Part shown: piece after piece, positions 57,011 to 64,000 of the stretch | How positions within the stretch are numbered: position 1 is the first letter of the stretch | Layout of the letters: each line of letters opens with the position of its first letter | Source: Chlorocebus sabaeus | Taxonomy: Eukaryota; Chordata; Mammalia; Primates; Cercopithecidae | Direction of reading: 5' to 3' | Length of the DNA stretch: 64,000 nt | Assembly: GCF_047675955.1 (NCBI RefSeq) | Contig: NC_132919.1 | Location: 65,638,816-65,702,815, forward strand | The notes under the pieces: generated by a model | The model's database searches: none | The model's input: only the letters and a program-made list of their open reading frames with translations | What the model was told of the DNA's origin: nothing | Program-made: the position numbers and the translations under genes

Positions 57011-57522
57011 TCAGAATAGTCATCTTATGAGTGTCGTTTCAGTGAAATATAAAGGTCTGTACATAGGTTCTGCAGGGAAGATGCCATGTATCTGCGTCAA
57101 GTTTCAGCTTGATTGCCTTTGGAAGATCTATCACACTTCCTAAAAGAAGTAATTGTTTTACTTTTTGGCTTCTCATAGCCCTTTTTAAATGTTGGTTCTG
57201 TATAGTTGTATCTTTGATTTTTAATATTGAGCTGTTTGTAACAGAGGTTATCTTACTCATCTCCTGAAAGAACTTGGCTTAGCATAGTTCTTGGGTATAT
57301 AATAGAGACTCAGTACATATCTGTGGAAGTTGAGAGTGATACCTTGTTCCAGTATGTAACAGCAGAGCCTAGCCTTCTCCTGTTGAGCATTGTTTGTTCT
57401 CACTTTGAAGAGCTCACCACATTTCTTCAGTTTGTTTGTTTTTGTTTTTGTTTTGGCGGGGTGGGGTCTTTCCTATTCAGTAACACAGTGGTTCTCAGTC
57501 TTTGGTGTGTATCAGAATTTTT

Positions 57523-57812
57523 TTTTTTTTTTTTTAGAGTTTTGCTCTGTTACCCAGGCTGGAGTGCAGTGGTGCGATCTCGGCTGTCTGCAACCTCTGC
57601 CTCCTGGGGTCAAGCAATTCTTGTGCCTCAGCCTCCCGAGTAGTTGGTATTACAGGCACACGCCACCATGCCTGGCTAATTTTTATATTTTTAATAGAGA
57701 CAGGGTTTCACCATGTTAGCCAAGCTGGTCTTGAACTCCTGACCTCAAGTGATCCACCCACCTCGGCCTCCCAAAGTGCTGGTATTACAGGTGTGAGCCA
57801 CTGCGCCCGGCC
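57523..57812 (-). mobile_element. Alu
   Basis: TSD cagaattttt at 57513-57522 and 57813-57822, perfect over 10 bp. Confidence 0.95.
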
Positions 57813-57949
57813 CAGAATTTTTAATGTTAAAAAAAATACAGATTTCCAGGCTGTCTCTCAAGTACACTGAATGTGAGTGTCAGGCACAAAGCCAAGACAC
57901 AGCACTGTCAATAGCTGAGCTCTCTTGGGGTTTTAGTTTTGTCAGGCAA

Positions 57950-58110
57950 ATTGATATTCAAGTTCCAGGTCTGCCACTTACCAGATGTGTCTTCCCCTTA
58001 CCAGGAGAAGGTCACTTTACCACTGTAAGCCTCAGTACCTCTTCCCTAAAAAGAGGGTAAAAATAATACCCTAGTTCATAGTTGTAAAATCGATTACATA
58101 AGAGAACATA
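57950..58110 (+). mobile_element. MIR
   Basis: 'caggtctgccacttaccaga', 'aagcctcagtacctcttcc' and 'agggtaaaaataatacc'. Confidence 0.7.
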
Positions 58111-58780
58111 CTAAAACATGTAGTACAGCCCTTCCCATATCTGCAATTCTGGCCTTGATCTGTAACTTCTTGGACCTTATATGTATTTTTTATTTATTTG
58201 TTTCTTTTTAATATAACATTTATATTTTTCAACCTTTAGAGGTTAATATGTTCATTATAGAAAACTGAAAAACACAATAGGCAAGTAACTAAAAAATCAT
58301 CCATAGCAGAAACAGTTTATATTCTGATGTATCTTTCCAGTCCTTGTGTGTGTATACATATATACATAACTGAGTATACCTTTTGACATGGTTACACTTA
58401 TATATGTGCCATGCTTTCTTGCATATCATGAGTACTTAAGTATCAAAATACTCAGGGCTTTGGGACTCAGAGGTTGGTAAATACTCATGATACATTTTCT
58501 TATCTTTTGTGGGGACAAAAATATCTTAAAAGACAAAATGGCAACAGATCTCTGGAAATGCATATTGGCAGGTTTATCGTTAAATACTGTGTTCACTTAA
58601 TGCCCAGTATAAAATGAGACACAAAGCAGTCAAGTAAGTATAATGCTTCTTAGATAGTTCAGTATGAGATCTGCACTGTATTAGCAGAAGTGATGTTTCT
58701 ACTTATTTAACAATTCATGTCATATTCACAAAGTATACCAAGAAAAAAAGCATACATATTCAGTGATTATAATCAGATCG

Positions 58781-60290
58781 TAAATATGGACATATCTATA
58801 TATATATATCTCTTCCCTTACCTTTCTGCCCCTTCCTTAGCAATCCAGTACGTACTGATGTATACAGCTCATAGGTGGTTTAACATTGCCATTTCCAAGA
58901 TGCTTTTTTTCTAATGAAATTAATTTACTAATTAGTTAATTTACTAGCTCTACTTGTATGCATTGTCACCTCATAACGTCTAGAAAGTAAGGACTGATAA
59001 AACACAGGCACTTTACTAAAAAATCACTTCTAGAACTGTGGCTACACTATGAAACTATCTTCTAGATATGAACATACTTGCAAAGAACCTTCCTTTTGCC
59101 TTTCTTCTTCCTTCTCCAGCTCAATGAATAAGTACAGAAATGTGTATAGCTCTACGAGATGGGTTAACAAGTCACTCCCAGACAACGAGCCTTCCTGAAA
59201 ATTCTAACAAAAGGACATTTATCAAAGAATCATTTTACTACTTCAACTTTCAGCATACTTTGGGCACCTCTCAGCATTGGGGCCTTGTTTGTCCTTTACA
59301 TACACAGCAATACTAAGTACATGCACTTGCAGAACAGCAAGTAGATAATCTGCATTTATCTCAAAACACACTGGCACAGAACTCTTCCCTGTCACTTCCT
59401 GTCTCTCCCACCTCCTTTACCACCCAGTGAGCAAACAATATATAGCTCAAAGAGATAAAGTTTAACAGTTCCATTCTAAAGACAGTCATTCCTGTTAATT
59501 GACATAAACTTATTTAAAATATGTTATTTTATGAAGACTACATGTTTCAAATGTCTACTGTGTAATGCTAGCATTGATTAAATTGTGTGCATATAACAAA
59601 GGCTATAATCTGAAAGTATCTTCTAAATATGAACATTACAGCCAAGTACACTTCCCCTTCTCACTTCCTTCTTATCATTATCAGCCCAGTGGACAACATC
59701 AGCATTCCGAAAGTTGTTTTTAGAAGATAGTCTTACCTATGAAGTTTTCGGGCATACAAGAAAAGTATGTAAGATGTTTTAGTTCATCATCTCTTCTTTT
59801 GTCAAACATTAGCAACCTCTTTATCATCTAGACAACAAGATGTAAAAATAGAACTTGCTTATCCATTGTACAGATAACCCTCAATGGGTTATGTCTTAGC
59901 AAACCCATCATAAGTTGAAAATATCCTAAGTTGAGAGTGCATTTTTGACTTAAAATATTTTCAGTTGACTATGGGTTTATCTTGTTGTAACTGATTGTAA
60001 ATCGAAGAGCATTACCAAATGCATATTGCTTTTATACCATCAGAAAGTAAAATAAATTGTTAAGTCAAACCAGTCTAAGTTGGGGACCATGTGTATACAC
60101 TGTGTGCACAGTAAAGTAAAATAAAATGCACAAACATGCAGGTGATCTTGCCTAACTACAAACACATGGCATAGAACCCTTTATTCCTTCCTACACTTCC
60201 TTTGCCTTCCTCCTCCCTCAGTCCACAAGCACAGAGCTGTAAAAGGAGGAGGTCTAATAATCCCATTTCCGAAAGACAGTATTTCGTTAA
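58781..60290. repeat. Degenerate tandem array, ~290-bp unit, five copies
   Basis: Each unit has the same order of boxes: an aatatg-aacat-type box, a ~40-nt CT-rich stretch (cttccctt...ccttcc), then an 'agctc...gg..ttaaca' box and 'atttc.aaagac'. Units begin near 58781, 59063, 59361, 59624 and 60159. Spacings are about 282, 298, 263 and 535; the last falls to about 312 once a 223-bp transposon at 59872-60094 is removed. Copies are roughly 60-70% alike by eye. Confidence 0.65.
59872..60094. mobile_element. Tigger-like DNA transposon remnant
   Basis: 'aaacccatcataagttgaaa' and 'ctaagttggggacca' resemble the terminal parts of a TcMar-Tigger MITE joined by deletion. It sits inside unit 4-5 of the tandem array, with TA at both borders. 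Confidence 0.6.
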
Positions 60291-60426
60291 ATTTATTAAT
60301 TTCTTTTATCCAAGCATTTAGTGGTCATTTTTAGATGACCTTTACCATGTATCTTCAGATGCTTTCACCATCCCCCATAAGGATTTTTACTGAAATGAAT
60401 TCTTGAAATGTTTAAAACTTTGTTAC

Positions 60427-60696
60427 GGGAGGCCGAGACGGGCGGATCACGAGGTCAGGAGATCGAGACCATCCTGGCTAACCCAGTGAAACCCCGTCTC
60501 TACTAAAAAATACAAAAAACTAGCCGGGCGAGGTGGCGGGCGCCTGTAGTCCCAGCTACTCGGGAGGCTGAGGCAGGAGAATGGCGTAAACCCGGGAGGC
60601 GGAGCTTGTAGTGAGCCGAGTTCGTGCCACTGCACTCCAGCCTGGGCAACAGAGCAAAGACTCCGTCTCAAAAAAAAAACAAAAACAAAACAAAAA
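60427..60696 (+). mobile_element. AluYRa-like, 5'-truncated, recent
   Basis: Starts at 'gggaggccgagacgggcgg' (about 40 bases of the 5' end missing). It carries 'actagccgggcgaggtgg' and 'gaatggcgtaaaccc', and is bounded by a perfect 13-bp TSD aaaactttgttac at 60414-60426 and 60697-60709. The intact TSD and low divergence point to a late insertion. Confidence 0.94.
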
Positions 60697-61115
60697 AAAA
60701 CTTTGTTACATTCTTTCTTGTTCCACAAGTAGTTATCGCTTCCCAGTTACCTTTGTTTTTTAGGTCTGTAGAGTCATGATTCATCTATCCCCCTTTATCT
60801 TTGTTTTTCATGCATTTGTCAAATGTATTATTAAATACTCCTAAATTTTTTTCTGCGTTTTTAAAATCATTTGCTTTTTTCTTTTTCATTGCTTTAGTCA
60901 GTTACCCTTGCACTACAGCAGTAGCCTGTTTATTATTTTCCTTGCCTTTACTCTTCTTCTTTTCCATCCTGGAATATTTATTTCAAAGCTTACTCTACAA
61001 AACTACCAGATTCTATCAGAGAAAATCAAAGGAATCACAGAATCTCAGTATTGCAAGGGATCTTAGCCATCTAGTTCACATACCTGTTTTTTATTTGAAT
61101 CTCTTCTACATTTCT

Positions 61116-61403
61116 TTTTATTTATTATTATTACTGAGATGGAGTCTCACTCTGTTGCCCAGGCTGGAGTGCAGTGGTACGATCTTGGCTCACGGCAACC
61201 TCTGCCCCCCTGGTTCAAGAGATTATCCTGCCTCAGCCTCCCAAGTAGCTGGGATTACAGGCGTGCACCACCACGCCCAGCTAATTTTGTATTCTTAATA
61301 GAGACGATGTTTCACCATGTTGCCCAGGCTGGTCTCGAACTCCTGATGTCAGGTGATCCACCCGCCTCGGCCTCCCAAAGTGCTGGGATTACTCATGCCT
61401 GGC
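61116..61403 (-). mobile_element. Alu with 3'-side deletion
   Basis: TSD ctcttcta[c/t]atttct at 61101-61115 and 61404-61418. The 'caggcgtgagccac' block is missing before 'catgcctggcc'. Confidence 0.94.
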
Positions 61404-61429
61404 CCTCTTCTATATTTCTGCTGAGTAAC

Positions 61430-61960
61430 CTCTGCCAGGTTCCTTAGGCTAAGCTTAAGTTCGTCCAGTGACAGGAATCTCACTGTCTCCTAAGGCTACA
61501 TTCCTCTTTTGGACAACTATAGGTTTAAGTTTAGTCTTCCTTATGTTAAGGTAAGATGCATTGATGCATTTGCTTTTATCTTCTCCTACAAGCTCTGGTT
61601 CTTCCCCTGAAATTACACAGAACGAGCATGATCCTACTTCTTTATGAAAACTCTATAGGTATGAAGAAAGCTATTGTCCAGACCTCCCTGCAGATTCCTC
61701 TTTTCTCTAAGCTAATTCTCCTAAGCTTGGTTGGTTTTTTCCAGCCAGTCTTTTTAGCCCTTTACCATCCTATTCACGTTTCTGTGAACTTTAACATTTG
61801 TGTATATTAACGTTAAGCTGTGAAACCTAGAATTTAGTGGATTACTACAAATGTGGTCTCTGTTGTAAAATAGATCAGAACTATTTATTTAAAACATTCG
61901 TCTTTTAATGTAGGCCGAAATTGTGCTAACATTTTTGACATCCACATTCTATCTTAATGC
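61430..61960 (+). mobile_element. Ancient CR1/L3-like LINE remnant (uncertain)
   Basis: 'gtgacaggaatctcactgtc', 'ctcttttctctaagctaatt' and 'actacaaatgtggtctctg' recall the 3' end of CR1/L3 LINEs. Confidence 0.45.
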
Positions 61961-62215
61961 TTATTTAATTTATTAATGAATGAAATTTCAAGTCATCTCT
62001 CACAAAACTGTATCTCCCCCAGCTGTACTCAAGTACAGAAAACATCTATTCTTGATAACTTTTATCTTGTTAAAATAGCTCTTTTCTATAGCTACAACTT
62101 GTCAGTGTGTCATTATCAGCTTATGATTTAATTGAGGCTATAGAACATATGCACTAAAATAAGCTGAGAACTCTTAGAAAACAATGTAATGTAGTGTCAG
62201 TTGTAACTGTGAATG

Positions 62216-62400
62216 ATGTTTTTCAAAGTATGTCCTCTGGCCTACGTTAGAGTTACCTAGGGCCCTTGTTAAATATTAAGTTTCACTCCAGACTTAATTA
62301 ATTCAAATTTCTAGGAGTGATGTCTGGAAATCTGCATTTTAACAAGCTCCATTGGACACTGGTGCATATTAAAGTTTGACAGCTGCTATTCTAAGTACTG
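62216..62400. mobile_element. Ancient DNA-transposon-like repeat
   Basis: 'gcccttgttaaatattaag', 'ctgcattttaacaagctcc' and 'taaagtttgacagctgct'. Same old family type as 3440-3612. Confidence 0.5.
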
Positions 62401-63178
62401 AAGGATTGAGCCCAAAGATATGATCAGAATTAGGTGGCATTAATAAAGGAGGTGATTTCTGGGGACAGAAGAACATGAACTGTTAAGCGTAAGTAGAAAT
62501 TCCAGGTGTAGGTAAAGAAGAAATAGTCTGCTAGGGAAGATATTTGCTAGGCTGAAATAGGGGCCCAATAGAACAGCACATAAAAGGAGTTAAAAGCTAT
62601 AAAGGATAGAAGGAAAAAAACAAAGAAAGGAAAAACTATAAAATTCTGAAACCGGTAGGCATACATGCTTCCAGTTGGCAGCAATGCAGACCTGCTATAG
62701 AAGAAGCATGATCTTTGTCATCAAGAATTCATGAAATACCAGGCAACACCCTATGAGGGAGTGTAAAAGGGTGGGGGTGTCAGCAAAGATTAGTTTGGAG
62801 CATTGCTATGCACATCTCATCTTTAGTTCTAGGCTATCTAATAAGAAAATCTATATTAAATCTAAGTTGACTGATTTGGATATAGACCAGTCAGATGGTA
62901 GACAGCTTGCACAGCTGCTTGGTGCTCAGGAAATAGGCTGTTTTCACTGTCATAGCAAAACTCAGAGTGCTTTTGGCATTTTGAAGTTGGTGTCAACAGC
63001 AAGTCTCTACCAGACAGAACAGTGCCGCGAAAATGGATGGTCAAAGACCTGACTGCCCGGATGGTATCAGGAGTAGTAGTCTTGGTCTTAAGTATTTCCA
63101 TTTCTTAATGATTTGTTGAGTGCACAGATAAACAAATGTAGATAATAACCTATTTTAGATGTTGATTGACAGTCTTAA

Positions 63179-63485
63179 GGCTGGGCATAGTGGCTCGCAC
63201 CTCTAATCCCAGCACTTTGGAGGTCAAGGAGGCTGATCACTTGAGCCCAGGAGTTTGAGACCAGCCTGGGCAACATGGTGAAACCCCATCTCTACAAAAA
63301 ATACAAAATTAGCTGGGCATGGTGGCGTGCACCTGTGATCCCAGCTACTTGGGAGGCTGAGGCAGCAGAATGGCTTGAGCCTGGGAAGTGGAGATTGCAG
63401 CGAGCTGAGATAGTGCCACTGCCCTCCAGAGCCTGGGCAACAGAGTGAGACCCTGTCTCAGAAAAAAAAAAAAAAAAAAAAAAAA
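63179..63485 (+). mobile_element. Alu
   Basis: Plus-strand Alu with a long poly-A run (63462-63485). Confidence 0.93.
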
Positions 63486-63691
63486 GATTTTTGAAGTAAA
63501 CAAAAGGCCCTCCTATATAATGAGTTGATGAAAGTCATGCTCTTAGATTCAATAATCGTTTTGTACTACTGAAATGATAAGTCAAGTAGAACTAAGAAAA
63601 TACTCATGACTCTAGTTCCAATTTACAATTTTCAACAGAACCATAAGAGAAGTGGAAATTATGGAAACTTAAATGATCAAATATTAATTTG

Positions 63692-64000
63692 TGGGCAGGT
63701 ACAGTGGTTCACACCTGTAATCCCAGCACTTTGGGAGGCTGAGACGGGTGGATCATCTGAGGTCAGGAGTTCAAGACTAGTCTGGCCAACATGGTAAAAC
63801 CCCATCTCTACTAAAAATACAAAAATTAGCTGGGCGTGGTGGCACGCACCTGTAATCCCAGCTACTCAGGAGGCTCAGGCAGGAGAATTGCTAGAACCTG
63901 GGAGATAGAGGTTTCAGTGAGCCGAGATTGTGCCATTGCACTCCAGCCTGAGCAAGACTTTATCTCAAAATGATGATAATAATAATGATAATAATAATAA
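63692..64000 (+). mobile_element. Alu with (GATAAT)/(AAT)n tail, cut by window end
   Basis: Plus-strand Alu. The tail from about 63969 is a GAT/AAT microsatellite that runs off the window. Confidence 0.92.

Larger units (their letters stand above)
1..64000 (+). other. NSF: NSF gene, internal part (intron 1 to intron 8)
   Basis: NSF is the cytosolic, membrane-recruited AAA+ ATPase hexamer. With alpha-SNAP it pulls apart spent SNARE four-helix bundles after membrane fusion. The family layout is an N domain (about residues 1-205, SNAP binding), D1 (main ATPase) and D2 (hexamerisation), about 744 residues in all. In this window seven GT-AG exons join without any frame break to encode residues 5-249; the residue numbering agrees with the known NSF cysteines 11, 21 and 91. 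The first coding exon, promoter, Walker A/B motifs, all of D2 and the stop codon lie outside. Human 17q21 has a partial NSF duplicate (NSFP1) covering the early exons, so a recent segmental copy cannot be excluded from this stretch alone, but the intact frame favours the functional locus. Confidence 0.96.
43058..64000 (+). other. NSF: NSF intron 8 (first 20.9 kb)
   Basis: Starts with donor 'gtaagtttaa'; no acceptor leading into the expected Cys250/Walker A exon was found before the window ends. 43442-48232 has no repeat I recognise. Further on come a MIR, MER20-type and L2 relics, seven Alus or fragments, and a degenerate tandem array at 58.78-60.29 kb. Nothing recognised in about 48595-49075, 49500-50205, 50410-51130, 53800-55880, 60710-61115 and 62400-63178. 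Confidence 0.85.

Noticed and set aside
60801..61298. 165-codon open frame, among the longest in the window
   Set aside because: Its second half is translated Alu and the first half is T-rich intron. No family resemblance.
43058..64000. Searched for the next NSF exon (Cys250, Walker A GPPGCGKT)
   Set aside because: No matching codons or acceptor were seen by eye, so the exon is taken to lie beyond the window.
1..64000. tRNA, rRNA, snoRNA or microRNA genes
   Set aside because: No box C/D, box H/ACA, tRNA A/B-box cloverleaf or convincing hairpin precursor was recognised. The 9127-9168 hairpin is too short (17-bp stem) and lies in an L1 relic. Alu A/B boxes were not counted as tRNA genes.

Overview
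This is a mammalian, specifically primate, genomic window. About 45 Alu elements, L1, L2, MIR, MER5- and MER20-type and ERVL-MaLR relics fill it, and its only protein-coding exons are short and bounded by GT-AG splice sites. Three Alu copies (7339-7653, 10602-10908, 60427-60696) carry variants I recognise from the AluYRa lineage of Old World monkeys, for example a 'cttgagccaccg' head and 'ggccggatctcagctc' in the right arm. The best guess for the source is therefore a macaque, baboon or other cercopithecid. This is inference from remembered subfamily variants, not a database match.

The only gene I can support is NSF (N-ethylmaleimide-sensitive factor) on the + strand, the AAA+ ATPase that disassembles SNARE complexes. 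Seven consecutive coding exons are present: 24274-24359, 26616-26715, 30404-30443, 37013-37179, 39852-39959, 40435-40510 and 42902-43057. Joined in frame they encode residues 5 to 249. That is nearly all of the SNAP-binding N domain, the N-D1 linker and the first part of the D1 ATPase domain, stopping just before the Walker A loop. All splice phases match, no frame is broken, and every intron is GT-AG. The first coding exon (four residues) lies upstream of the window and the next exon (from Cys250) lies downstream.

Layout: 1-24273 is intron 1, packed with Alus and two long, broken L1 relics. 24274-43057 carries the seven exons and introns 2-7. 43058-64000 is the first 21 kb of intron 8. Repeat density changes sharply: 38 of the 45 Alus lie before 38618, none lies between 38619 and 48232 (the stretch holding exons 6-8), and about 43.45-48.2 kb shows no repeat I recognise.

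The structures least explained by standard annotation are: a degenerate tandem array of about 290-bp units at 58.78-60.29 kb; a diverged direct repeat of about 135 bp flanking exons 6 and 7; a tandem duplication of about 85 bp just after exon 8; a perfect 17-bp-arm snap-back hairpin at 9127-9168; inverted Alus bracketing exon 5; a poly(A)-site-like element at 45083; and a micro-exon-like splice pair at 55624-55637. I see no new multi-gene system, RNA gene or CRISPR array.
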